A stretch of DNA of 64,000 nt from Ferdinandcohnia sp036962685 (GTDB taxonomy: Bacteria; Bacillota; Bacilli; Bacillales; Bacillaceae_L), in assembly GCF_036962685.1 (NCBI RefSeq), contig NZ_JBALOP010000002.1, positions 124,001-188,000 on the forward strand. Direction: 5' to 3'. Shown here in pieces: positions 17,434-25,308 of this stretch; positions within the stretch are counted from its first letter, which is position 1, and each line of letters starts with the position of its first letter. The position numbers and the translations under genes are program-made. The notes under the pieces were generated by a model. It made no database searches. It was given only the letters and a program-made list of their open reading frames with translations, and was not told the DNA's origin.

Positions 17434-18111
17434 ATGAGCATAAAAGAAAATCTTTTAAACATACAAGAACATATTGAACAAGCATGCAAACGATCAAACC
17501 GTCCAGTTGATGCTGTTTCCATTATTGCAGTTACGAAATATGTAAGTGTTGAAACTGCAAAAGCAGCAATTGAAGCAGGAGTTCACCATATTGGAGAAAA
17601 CCGTGACGACGGTCTGTTAAAGAAACGAGAGGAAATTGGAGACGGGCCGAATTGGCATTTTATCGGTTCTCTTCAAACAAGAAAGGTAAAAAACATTATC
17701 GATAAGGTGGACTACATTCATTCACTTGATCGAATTTCTTTAGCAGAGGAAATACAAAAGCGGGCAACCGGAAAAATAAAATGTTTTATCCAAGTTAATG
17801 TATCTGGAGAAGAGTCCAAACATGGAATGACACCCGAACAAGTTGTGCCTTTCATAAAGCAATTAGAAAACTACCCGTCGGTTTTGGTTGTCGGATTAAT
17901 GACAATGGCTCCATTAACTGAAGACAAAAATACGATTCGTGAATGCTTCCAAAGACTTCGAATGTTAAGAGATGATGTACAAGCACTTGGTTTCCCATAT
18001 GCGCCATGTACAGAGCTATCGATGGGTATGTCGAATGATTATGAAACCGCAATTGAAGAAGGAGCTACTTTCGTTCGAATAGGTACTTCACTTGTGGGTA
18101 AAGAATTTTAA
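17434..18111 (+). CDS. ylmE: YlmE, YggS-family PLP homeostasis protein
   Basis: This is a small PLP-binding alanine-racemase-fold protein of the YggS/PLPBP family, involved in vitamin B6 and amino-acid homeostasis. From ATG at 17434 (AAGGAGGAT about nine bases upstream) it is 225 residues. The PLP-lysine segment is IIAVTKYVS. The motifs IGENR, WHFIGSLQTRKVK and LSMGMSNDYETAI are characteristic. An earlier in-frame ATG lies within ylmD and lacks a binding site. The A3 repeat starts at the stop codon. Confidence 0.93.
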   Translation: MSIKENLLNIQEHIEQACKRSNRPVDAVSIIAVTKYVSVETAKAAIEAGVHHIGENRDDGLLKKREEIGDGPNWHFIGSLQTRKVKNIIDKVDYIHSLDRISLAEEIQKRATGKIKCFIQVNVSGEESKHGMTPEQVVPFIKQLENYPSVLVVGLMTMAPLTEDKNTIRECFQRLRMLRDDVQALGFPYAPCTELSMGMSNDYETAIEEGATFVRIGTSLVGKEF

Positions 18112-18376
18112 CTTTATTCAGCACAAGTCCTACTTTTAAAAGGGATAAATGTGATAAAAAGTATTTAAGTCAGTTGGAATTTTATAAGCCGACTGAATAA
18201 AGTTAAAGCCTCCGGCGGATGCCTCAGATTTTTCAAAGGAAGTTTTTCGAGCTTAAGATCAAAGACTAAGAACGCCANNNNNNNNNNNNNNNNNNNNNNN
18301 NNNNNNNNNNNNNNNNNNNNNNNNNNNNNNNTGTGGGCCTAAAAAAATCTGGGCGCAAATACGCCAAGGCGCATTT
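18110..18376 (+). repeat. Family A structured repeat, copy A3 (contains an N-gap)
   Basis: AACTTTATTCAG (18110-18121) pairs with CTGAATAAAGTT (18193-18204); a nested CAGTTGG/CCGACTG hairpin is also possible. The core starts GCCTCCGGCGGATGCC at 18209. Closing stem CAGATTTTT pairs with AAAAATCTG as in A1. The module is interrupted by Ns right after AACGCCA, and TGTGGGCCT resumes on the far side. The right hairpin uses ATACGCC/GGCGCAT. The copy fills the ylmE-sepF gap. Confidence 0.88.
18278..18331. other. Assembly gap (54 N)
   Basis: The run of N lies inside the double-hairpin module of repeat A3. By comparison with A1 about 33 bases would be expected between the same flanks, so the N length is not a true measure. 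Confidence 0.98.
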
Positions 18377-18397
18377 GATAAAAGAGAGGTGTTATAA

Positions 18398-18832
18398 ATG
18401 AGCATAAAGTCAAAATTTAAAAGTTTTTTTGCACTAGAAGATGAATATGATTATGATGAGGAAGAATATTTTGAAGAGGAAATTGAGCCAACAAAGCCTA
18501 CTAGAACTGCTACGAAGCAAAATGTGGTAAGCTTGCAAAGCGTTCAAAAGTCTTCAAAGGTTATTTTATTCGAACCTCGTGTGTATGCAGAAGCGCAGGA
18601 AATTGCCGATCATTTGAAAAATAGACGAGCAGTGGTTGTTAATTTACAAAGAGTCCAACATGATCAAGCAAAGCGAATTGTTGACTTTTTAAGTGGGACT
18701 GTATATGCCATTGGCGGGGATATTCAACGCATTGGTTCTAATATTTTCTTATGTACTCCAGACAATATTGATGTTGCAGGAAATATTTCTGAGATTGTTT
18801 CCAACGAAGAATACGCTGAAAAGGGGTGGTAG
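18398..18832 (+). CDS. sepF: SepF, Z-ring membrane anchor
   Basis: SepF binds the membrane and bundles FtsZ filaments during septation. The product is 144 residues. The N-terminus MSIKSKFKSFFALED is the membrane-binding amphipathic helix. An acidic linker (about residues 15-45) leads to the folded domain starting near KVILFEPRVYAEAQ, with RRAVVVNLQRV and VDFLSGTVYAIGGDIQRIG. AGAGAGGTG precedes the ATG. ylmG starts six bases after its stop. Confidence 0.95.
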   Translation: MSIKSKFKSFFALEDEYDYDEEEYFEEEIEPTKPTRTATKQNVVSLQSVQKSSKVILFEPRVYAEAQEIADHLKNRRAVVVNLQRVQHDQAKRIVDFLSGTVYAIGGDIQRIGSNIFLCTPDNIDVAGNISEIVSNEEYAEKGW

Positions 18833-18838
18833 TCGAAA

Positions 18839-19099
18839 ATGGGTATTGTTTTCGGGATCTTAAGTCAAGTGCTTGTGCTTTATTCATATGCGCTTATTAT
18901 TTATATTTTAATGTCGTGGTTTCCAAATGCACGTGAATCAGGAATTGGTCAATTTTTAGCAAGAATTTGTGAACCTTATTTAGAACCTTTCCGCAAATTT
19001 ATTCCACCACTAGGGATGATCGATATTTCACCAATCGTCGCAATCCTTGTTTTAAATTTCGCTGGTAGAGGAATTCATGCACTACAAGTCATGTTTTAA
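18839..19099 (+). CDS. ylmG: YlmG, YggT-family membrane protein
   Basis: This 86-residue protein has two membrane segments and a YggT domain (YILMSWFPNARESG, EPYLEPFRKFIPPLG, DISPIVAILVL). The family is found beside sepF in many bacteria and is linked to division or envelope biogenesis; the molecular role is unknown. The GGGGTGG ribosome binding site overlaps the end of sepF. Confidence 0.92.
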   Translation: MGIVFGILSQVLVLYSYALIIYILMSWFPNARESGIGQFLARICEPYLEPFRKFIPPLGMIDISPIVAILVLNFAGRGIHALQVMF

Positions 19100-19101
19100 G
19101 A

Positions 19102-19133
19102 AAAAGGACCTTCTATGCTGGGTCCCTTTCTTT
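19102..19133 (+). terminator. Possible weak terminator after ylmG
   Basis: AAAGGACC and GGTCCCTTT pair with one bulged C and a ten-base loop, followed by CTTTATTTC. The T-tract is imperfect. Confidence 0.5.
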
Positions 19134-19156
19134 ATTTCAACCCGAGGTAAATACAT

Positions 19157-19930
19157 ATGAATTTATATCAACATTTTCGAAAAGAAGAGCATGCGTTCAT
19201 CGATCAAGTGTTGGAATGGAAACAAGTTGTCGAGAACCAGTACAGCCCTAAGTTAACCGATTTTCTTGATCCGCGTGAACAAGAAATTGTGAAACAGGTG
19301 ATTGGGACAAATGGGGAAATCCTTGTCGATTTCTTTGGTGGAAAAGAAGGGCTTGAACGAAAGCGTGCATTATTGTATCCACCCTATTTTGAACCAAATG
19401 AAATAGACTTTGATCTTTTCTTTTTTGAAGTGAAGTATCCAGTTAAATTTGTTACGGTCGACCATCGCAAAGTGCTAGGTTCATTGATGTCACTTGGTCT
19501 AAAACGCTCCAAATTTGGTGATATTCTAACTATTGATGAGCGTATTCAAATTGTAGTTGCAAAAGAGATTTCAGATTATGTTCGTATGAATTTAACTGCT
19601 ATTGGTAAAGCAACTATCTCACTATCAGAAATAGCCACTACTGATTTACTTGAAATCAAAGAAGAATGGACAGAGCAAGCTGTCACTGTTTCCTCCATGC
19701 GATTAGATGTTGTACTGTCATCTATTTTGAATTTGTCCAGACAAAAAGTTCAAGACTTAATTGAGAACGGGCTCGTAAAAGTGAACTGGAAAAAAATCGA
19801 GCAAACTTCTTTTGAATGTAAAGAAACGGATGTCCTCTCTGTTCGTGGGTACGGAAGAAGTAAACTTCATTCAAGTGAAGGAAAAACGAAAAAGGAAAAA
19901 TGGAGAATTATTGTAGGAAGACAAAAATAA
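19157..19930 (+). CDS. ylmH: YlmH, S4-domain RNA-binding protein
   Basis: This is a 257-residue protein with an N-terminal YlmH domain and a C-terminal S4 RNA-binding domain (MRLDVVLSSILNLSRQKVQDLIENGLVKVN, read in short as the RLD...SR...G..V pattern). YlmH homologues bind ribosomes and have been linked to rescue of stalled 50S-peptidyl-tRNA complexes. It is notable that rqcH, which acts on such complexes, lies about 19 kb downstream. The gene lies between ylmG and divIVA as in B. subtilis. Confidence 0.9.
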   Translation: MNLYQHFRKEEHAFIDQVLEWKQVVENQYSPKLTDFLDPREQEIVKQVIGTNGEILVDFFGGKEGLERKRALLYPPYFEPNEIDFDLFFFEVKYPVKFVTVDHRKVLGSLMSLGLKRSKFGDILTIDERIQIVVAKEISDYVRMNLTAIGKATISLSEIATTDLLEIKEEWTEQAVTVSSMRLDVVLSSILNLSRQKVQDLIENGLVKVNWKKIEQTSFECKETDVLSVRGYGRSKLHSSEGKTKKEKWRIIVGRQK

Positions 19931-19955
19931 TTGATAATAATGCAGGAATTTCTTC

Positions 19956-19970
19956 TTTTTTGTCGAAATG
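19956..19970 (+). promoter_or_regulatory. Spo0A-box-like site upstream of divIVA
   Basis: TTTTTGTCGAAATG contains the Spo0A-box core TGTCGAA preceded by T residues, as in the consensus TTTGTCGAAAA. It lies about 65 bases before the divIVA start. A seven-base core is expected a few times by chance in 64 kb, so this is only a candidate. Confidence 0.3.
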
Positions 19971-20033
19971 TAAAGTATCATAAATATAGGTAATGATTTC
20001 TAATTTATCTATTAATTATTGGAGGTGGCATTC

Positions 20034-20534
20034 GTGCCTTTAACGCCATTAGATATTCATAATAAGGAATTTAATAAAGGTTTTCGTGGCTATGATGAGG
20101 ATGAAGTTAATGAGTTTCTCGATCAAGTCATTAAAGATTATGAAATGGTTATTCGTGAGAAAAAAGAACTTGAATCAAAGCTTTCCGAGCTAAATGAAAA
20201 ACTAGGACATTTTACAAATATTGAAGAAACATTAAATAAATCGATATTAATTGCTCAAGAAACAGCTGAAGATGTGAAACGCAACGCTTCAAAGGAAGCA
20301 AAGCTGATTGTTAAAGAAGCTGAGAAAAATGCGGATCGTATTATTAATGAATCCTTATCTAAATCTAGAAAGATATCAATTGAAATCGAAGAATTGAAGA
20401 AACAGTCAAAAGTATTCAGAAACCGATTTAAAATGTTAATTGAAGCACAGCTAGATATGCTTAATAATGATGACTGGGATCATCTTATGGAATATAATGT
20501 TGAGCCAGTTTTTGCGGAATCAGAAGAAAACTAA
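20034..20534 (+). CDS. divIVA: DivIVA, negative-curvature polar scaffold
   Basis: DivIVA binds curved membrane at septa and poles and positions Min proteins, and RacA/Spo proteins during sporulation. From GTG at 20034 it is 166 residues. GGAGGTG lies seven bases upstream, and the product then begins MPLTPLDIHNKEF like B. subtilis. The lipid-binding domain includes FRGYDEDEVNEFLDQV (about residues 17-32). A long coiled coil follows (about 30-145). An earlier TTG at 20019 overlaps the ribosome binding site and is rejected. Confidence 0.96.
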   Translation: MPLTPLDIHNKEFNKGFRGYDEDEVNEFLDQVIKDYEMVIREKKELESKLSELNEKLGHFTNIEETLNKSILIAQETAEDVKRNASKEAKLIVKEAEKNADRIINESLSKSRKISIEIEELKKQSKVFRNRFKMLIEAQLDMLNNDDWDHLMEYNVEPVFAESEEN

Positions 20535-20616
20535 TTTCAACACTTGACTCTTTTGTTTAATACGAATATAATTTTAAAACAACTAATTTAACTAAAAATT
20601 ATATACTAGCAGCTAT

Positions 20617-20895
20617 GAAGGGGACAGTAGTTCTTATAACTCTTATTAATTTTGAAAGCGAGTCAGGGATGGTGGAAGCCTGATATAAGAAGTAAGAATG
20701 AAGATCACCCTGGAGTTCGGTGCTGAACACATAAAAATGGTTTAAGGCATTCCTTATAATCATTTCTAAGTAAGCATTTCGCGAATCATTCACGTTACGA
20801 ATGTCGAGTGGACGAATGAGAAATCTTCGTCTATAAGGGTGGTACCGCGAGAGGCCTTCTCGTCCCTTTTTGGGATGAGAAGGTCTCTTTGTATT
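20617..20895 (+). promoter_or_regulatory. T-box riboswitch controlling ileS
   Basis: The leader has the T-box sequence AGGGTGGTACCGCG (20836-20849). A strong terminator, GAGAAGG-type arms around TCCCTTTTTGGGA, ends about 20895. Stem I features are present: GACAGTAG near the 5' side, a GGTGGAAGCC distal loop (20680-20690) and an ATC triplet (20704-20706) followed by A, in the place of a specifier codon. ATC is an isoleucine codon, which agrees with ileS downstream. Uncharged tRNA-Ile should pair with the T-box and prevent termination. Confidence 0.93.
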
Positions 20896-20896
20896 T

Positions 20897-21087
20897 ACTT
20901 TATTCAGAAGAATTCTCCCACTTTTATAAGTGGGAGAAATGAGTAAGAATATTCAATTTGTGTAAGTGTTCAAACATCGTCTGAATAAAGTTAATGCCTC
21001 CGGCGGATGCCACAATTTTTAAAAGGAAATTTTTCGAGCAAACTCGAAAAAAATCGGGCGCAAATACGCTATGGCGCATTTGATTGA
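20897..21087 (+). repeat. Family A structured repeat, truncated copy A4
   Basis: ACTTTATTCAG (20897-20907) pairs with CTGAATAAAGT (20981-20991), enclosing a perfect hairpin TTCTCCCACTT/AAGTGGGAGAA (20913-20938). The core starts GCCTCCGGCGGATGCC at 20996. The double-hairpin module is missing; instead TTTTTCGAG and CTCGAAAAA close a four-base loop (21030-21051). The closing stem has one A-C mismatch. The copy lies between the T-box terminator and ileS, inside the transcribed leader. Confidence 0.85.
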
Positions 21088-21160
21088 TTAAAGGTACCCG
21101 AAGATATCCATACTGTAACAAGCTGCAATTAAGTTGGAACTATATTAGGAGGAAATGGTA

Positions 21161-23929
21161 ATGGATTACAAAGAAACGTTATTAATGCCAAAAACAGAAT
21201 TTCCAATGCGTGGAAATTTACCAAATCGTGAACCACAAGTGCAAGAGCAATGGGAAAAAATGAACATTTATCAAATGGTTCAAGAACGAACAAAAGGGCG
21301 TCCATTATTCGTTCTACATGATGGACCACCATATGCGAATGGTGATATTCATATGGGGCATGCCTTAAATAAGATTATTAAGGACATGATCGTCCGGTTT
21401 AAATCAATGAACGGCTATTGTGCACCATATGTGCCAGGTTGGGATACGCACGGACTGCCAATTGAAACAGCTCTTACAAAGAATAAGAAGGTCAATCGTA
21501 AGGCAATGAGCGTTGCAGACTTCCGTAAGCTATGTGAAGAATATGCATACGAGCAAATCAATAACCAAAGAGAACAATTTAAACGTCTTGGTGTTCGTGG
21601 TGACTGGGAGAACCCATATATTACATTAAAACCAGAATACGAAGCACAGCAAATCAAAGTTTTTGGAGATATGGCTAAAAAAGGCTACATCTACAAAGGA
21701 CTTAAGCCTGTTTATTGGTCTCCTTCAAGTGAGTCAGCACTTGCTGAGGCAGAAATTGAATACCAAGATAAGCGTTCGGCGTCTATCTATGTAGCATTCC
21801 CTGTTAAGGACGGTAAAGGTGTGTTAGAGGGTGACGAAAAAATCATCATCTGGACAACAACTCCTTGGACAATTCCAGCAAACCTTGGAATTAGCGTACA
21901 TCCAGATCTTGAATACAGTGTTGTAAGTGTTGATAACAGTAAATATGTTGTTGCTTCTGCATTATTAGAGGCAGTAACAAAAGAAATCGGCTGGGAAGAA
22001 GTTACCGTTGTAAAGACGTTTAAAGGCCGTGAATTAGAAAAGGTTGTAGCAACTCACCCAATCTATGGCCGTGACTCTCTTGTAATGCTTGGTGAACATG
22101 TTACAACTGATGCAGGTACTGGATGTGTTCATACAGCACCAGGACACGGGGAAGACGACTTTATCATTGGCCAAAAATACGGTATCGGCGCTCTTTGTCC
22201 TGTTGATGAAAAAGGATATATGACTGATGAAGCGCCAGGGTTCGAGGGCCTATTTTATGATGAGGCTAATAAGGTAATCACTGAAAAATTGAACGAAGTT
22301 GGAGCGTTATTAAAGCTTTCCTTCATTACTCACTCCTACCCACATGACTGGCGTACAAAGAAACCAACGATTTTTAGAGCAACAGCTCAATGGTTTGCGT
22401 CAATTAAGGATTTTAGAAATGAGCTAATGGAAGCTGTTAAAGAAACAAAGTGGGTTCCAGCATGGGGTGAAACACGCCTATTTAATATGGTTCGTGACAG
22501 AGGAGATTGGTGTATTTCTCGTCAACGTGCATGGGGTGTTCCAATTCCAGTGTTTTATGGTGAAAATGGGGAACCAATCATTACAGATGAGACAATTAAC
22601 CATGTATCCGAACTGTTTAGAGAATATGGTTCAAATGTTTGGTTTGAACGTGAAGCGAAAGATTTATTACCTGAAGGTTTCACACATGAATCAAGTCCAA
22701 ACGGCATCTTTACAAAAGAAACAGATATTATGGACGTATGGTTTGACTCTGGATCATCCCACCAAGCAGTTCTATTAGAAAGAGACGACCTGCAACGTCC
22801 TGCAGACCTTTATTTAGAAGGTTCAGACCAATATCGTGGGTGGTTTAACTCATCACTTTCAACTGCTGTTGCGGTAACAGGAAAAGCGCCATATAAAGGG
22901 GTATTAAGCCATGGTTTTGCCCTTGATGGTGAAGGTCGTAAAATGAGTAAATCTCTTGGAAATGTTGTTGTTCCTGAGAAGGTTATGAAACAGCTAGGAG
23001 CAGATATTTTACGTCTTTGGGTTGCTTCCGTTGATTATCAATCAGATGTTCGTGTTTCTGATGCTATTTTAAAACAGGTTGCAGAGGTATATCGTAAAAT
23101 CAGAAATACATTCCGATTCTTACTTGGAAACTTAAGTGACTTTAATCCAGAAACAGATGCAGTTCCAGTAAATGAATTACGCGAAGTGGACCGTTATATC
23201 CTTGTTAAATTAAACAAATTAATTGATAAGGTTAAAACATCCTATGAAAATTATGAATTTGCAGGTGTTTATCACTCTGTTCATAATTTCTGTACAATCG
23301 AATTGAGCTCTTTCTATCTAGACTTTGCGAAGGATATTTTATATATCGAAGCTGCGAATCAGCAGGATCGCCGTTCAATTCAAACTGTTTTATTTGAAGC
23401 ATTATTAAGCCTAACTAAGCTGGTAACCCCAATTCTTCCACATACAGCAGACGAGGTATGGTCTCATATCGATTCTGTTAAAGAAGAAAGTGTTCAATTG
23501 GTTGATATGCCTAATTCAGTTGAAATTCCTAATGCAGATCAATTAGAAGCAAAATGGGATTCATTCATGGAGCTACGCGATGATGTTCTTAAAGCACTAG
23601 AAAAAGCTCGAAATGAGAAAGTCATTGGGAAATCGTTAGCTTCAAGTATTACATTATATCCAAACAATGAAGCAAAATCTCTATTGGATTCTATTGAAGA
23701 AAACTTGAAGCAATTGTTTATCGTTTCAGGCTTTGAAATTGGTGGCGCATATGAAGATGCCCCGGCTAACGCACAGGTTTTTGAACAAGTAAAAATCGTT
23801 GTAGGTGTTGCAGAAGGTGAAACTTGTGATCGTTGTTGGGTTGTAACACCGACTGTTGGTGAAGACCAAGATCATCCAACACTTTGCACACGCTGTGCAT
23901 CTGTTGTAAAAGAAAATTACGAAAACTAA
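21161..23929 (+). CDS. ileS: IleS, isoleucyl-tRNA synthetase
   Basis: IleS is a class I synthetase charging tRNA-Ile, with an editing domain for valine. The product is 922 residues from ATG at 21161; TAGGAGG is correctly spaced for it, while the ATG at 21155 is too close. The HIGH-type motif HMGH is at about residue 65, editing-domain motifs (TTTPWTIPAN, GTGCVHTAPGHGEDD) lie in the middle, and KMSKS is at about residue 594. A C-terminal zinc finger has CDRCW and CTRC. Expression is controlled by the T-box. Confidence 0.98.
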   Translation: MDYKETLLMPKTEFPMRGNLPNREPQVQEQWEKMNIYQMVQERTKGRPLFVLHDGPPYANGDIHMGHALNKIIKDMIVRFKSMNGYCAPYVPGWDTHGLPIETALTKNKKVNRKAMSVADFRKLCEEYAYEQINNQREQFKRLGVRGDWENPYITLKPEYEAQQIKVFGDMAKKGYIYKGLKPVYWSPSSESALAEAEIEYQDKRSASIYVAFPVKDGKGVLEGDEKIIIWTTTPWTIPANLGISVHPDLEYSVVSVDNSKYVVASALLEAVTKEIGWEEVTVVKTFKGRELEKVVATHPIYGRDSLVMLGEHVTTDAGTGCVHTAPGHGEDDFIIGQKYGIGALCPVDEKGYMTDEAPGFEGLFYDEANKVITEKLNEVGALLKLSFITHSYPHDWRTKKPTIFRATAQWFASIKDFRNELMEAVKETKWVPAWGETRLFNMVRDRGDWCISRQRAWGVPIPVFYGENGEPIITDETINHVSELFREYGSNVWFEREAKDLLPEGFTHESSPNGIFTKETDIMDVWFDSGSSHQAVLLERDDLQRPADLYLEGSDQYRGWFNSSLSTAVAVTGKAPYKGVLSHGFALDGEGRKMSKSLGNVVVPEKVMKQLGADILRLWVASVDYQSDVRVSDAILKQVAEVYRKIRNTFRFLLGNLSDFNPETDAVPVNELREVDRYILVKLNKLIDKVKTSYENYEFAGVYHSVHNFCTIELSSFYLDFAKDILYIEAANQQDRRSIQTVLFEALLSLTKLVTPILPHTADEVWSHIDSVKEESVQLVDMPNSVEIPNADQLEAKWDSFMELRDDVLKALEKARNEKVIGKSLASSITLYPNNEAKSLLDSIEENLKQLFIVSGFEIGGAYEDAPANAQVFEQVKIVVGVAEGETCDRCWVVTPTVGEDQDHPTLCTRCASVVKENYEN

Positions 23930-23933
23930 ACGA

Positions 23934-23973
23934 GGAAAAATACCATGAATCTAAGGTTCATGGTATTTTTTTG
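23934..23973 (+). terminator. Terminator after ileS
   Basis: AATACCATGAA pairs with TTCATGGTATT, flanked by A residues on the left and seven T residues on the right. Confidence 0.9.
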
Positions 23974-24097
23974 ATCTAAAAAAATTGAAATATTACCTTA
24001 ATATAACTGTAAACTAACAACTTGGCTTGCCAACCGTCAATTTTTTATAAGAAAAACGTATTATGTAATAAGAAAAAGTAAAATAAATTAGGTAAAA

Positions 24098-24222
24098 GTA
24101 GGATGAAAAGGACCAAGAATTTCAAGGCGGTGCAGCTTTGAGTACCGGAGCGTATGCAGTTAATACGTGAGGAACGGAGAAGCAAGCCAACGCAGAAATT
24201 CGAAGTGTCATTTTCATCCTAC
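24098..24222 (+). repeat. Structured palindromic element C
   Basis: This 125-base element folds into one nested hairpin. GTAGGATGAAAA (24098-24109) pairs with TTTTCATCCTAC (24211-24222), and GAATTTC (24117-24123) with GAAATTC (24195-24201). Inward lie GCG/CGC, GCTT/AAGC, CCG/CGG and an apical CGTAT/ATACG. No reading frame is evident. Only one copy is seen in the window; I suspect it belongs to a dispersed family. It is the main content of the 403-base ileS-ylyA gap. Confidence 0.75.
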
Positions 24223-24332
24223 AGGAAAAAGTTGTTGGCTTTAACACAAACCTTAATAGGCAACACTATTCTTACTCACCACTAGAAATGTTCTTAAGCA
24301 TTTAATCAAAAGCATGATAAGGAGGCGTTCAA

Positions 24333-24707
24333 ATGAACGATCGGTATGCAGAGATTAAAGCGGAGTTAGAATTAACGAAGATGGAACTATTATCAAGGTT
24401 GATGCAGTCAACACAATATGAGGTAAGTCAGGAATTCCTTTTTCAGAATCAGCAGTCTGAAAAAGAAAAAATTATCATGAATCATATTAAAGAAGACCTA
24501 CGTGATGTCGAAAGAGCATTAAATAAAATGAATTCTGGATTGTTTGGAACCTGCGAAGAAACAGGTGCTGAAATTCCAATTGAAAAACTTAAGATCCTTC
24601 CAACAGCCCGTACCATTTTTGAATTTTCCTTCATTGATTTATATGACAGAAACAATTGTCAACCCCTTCAACATGAAAAACATCTATATTTAGTAGAGCA
24701 GAAGTAA
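24333..24707 (+). CDS. ylyA: YlyA, DksA/TraR-like RNA polymerase-binding protein
   Basis: This is a 124-residue DksA/TraR-type protein with an N-terminal helical hairpin (about residues 1-70) and a C-terminal segment GLFGTCEETGAEIP that aligns with the zinc-finger region. Only one Cys remains, so the zinc site is lost. In B. subtilis the gene between ileS and lspA is ylyA, whose product binds RNA polymerase and affects spore germination genes; orthology here rests on position and fold. AAGGAGG precedes the ATG. A hairpin overlaps the stop. Confidence 0.82.
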   Translation: MNDRYAEIKAELELTKMELLSRLMQSTQYEVSQEFLFQNQQSEKEKIIMNHIKEDLRDVERALNKMNSGLFGTCEETGAEIPIEKLKILPTARTIFEFSFIDLYDRNNCQPLQHEKHLYLVEQK

Positions 24708-24732
24708 AGGGGGTCCACCTTTTACTTCTGCT
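24697..24732 (+). terminator. Hairpin overlapping the ylyA stop codon
   Basis: AGCAGAAGTAAA (24697-24708) pairs perfectly with TTTACTTCTGCT (24721-24732). No T-tract follows, so this may be an mRNA-end hairpin rather than an intrinsic terminator. Confidence 0.4.
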
Positions 24733-24819
24733 TGGTACATCCCTCAAATACATTGTACACTCGTCCAATCATGTGCTAAAATGCAGAAAGGTAAAGTTTG
24801 TTAACATGGGGGCGTTTAC

Positions 24820-25308
24820 GTGTATTATTATTTAATTGCTTTGTTTGTGATTTTATTAGACCAGGTAACAAAATGGGTGATTGTCCGTTTTATGGAGCTT
24901 GGAGATTCAATTGAAATCATTCCTAATTTTTTGTACATAACATCTCATCGTAACCGTGGTGCAGCATGGGGGATTTTACAGGGGCAAATGTGGTTTTTCT
25001 ATATTATCACCATTATCGTGGTTGTTATGCTCGTTCTGTACATTCAACGTCTTCAGCCAAACCAGCGCTTATTTGGCATTGCGCTTTCATTAATGCTTGG
25101 TGGTGCAATTGGTAATTTTATCGACCGTATCTTTCGTAAAGAAGTTGTCGACTTTATAGATACTTACATTTTTACATATAATTTCCCAATTTTTAATATT
25201 GCCGATTCCGCATTGGTTATTGGTGTAGGTTTAATCTTGATTTTAACGCTTTTTGAAGGGAAATTAGAAAAGGAGAAAACAGATGAATCAATTCGAACTA
25301 ACGATTAA
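24820..25308 (+). CDS. lspA: LspA, lipoprotein signal peptidase II
   Basis: LspA is the membrane aspartic protease that cleaves signal peptides of diacylglyceryl-modified prolipoproteins. The product is 162 residues with four membrane segments. The catalytic pair lies in NFIDRI (Asp 102) and NIADSA (Asp 129). The N-terminal LLDQVTKW and central HRNRGAAWG motifs are conserved. The start is GTG with a GGGGGCG site. The gene overlaps ylyB by 26 bases, so the two are likely co-translated. Confidence 0.97.
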   Translation: MYYYLIALFVILLDQVTKWVIVRFMELGDSIEIIPNFLYITSHRNRGAAWGILQGQMWFFYIITIIVVVMLVLYIQRLQPNQRLFGIALSLMLGGAIGNFIDRIFRKEVVDFIDTYIFTYNFPIFNIADSALVIGVGLILILTLFEGKLEKEKTDESIRTND

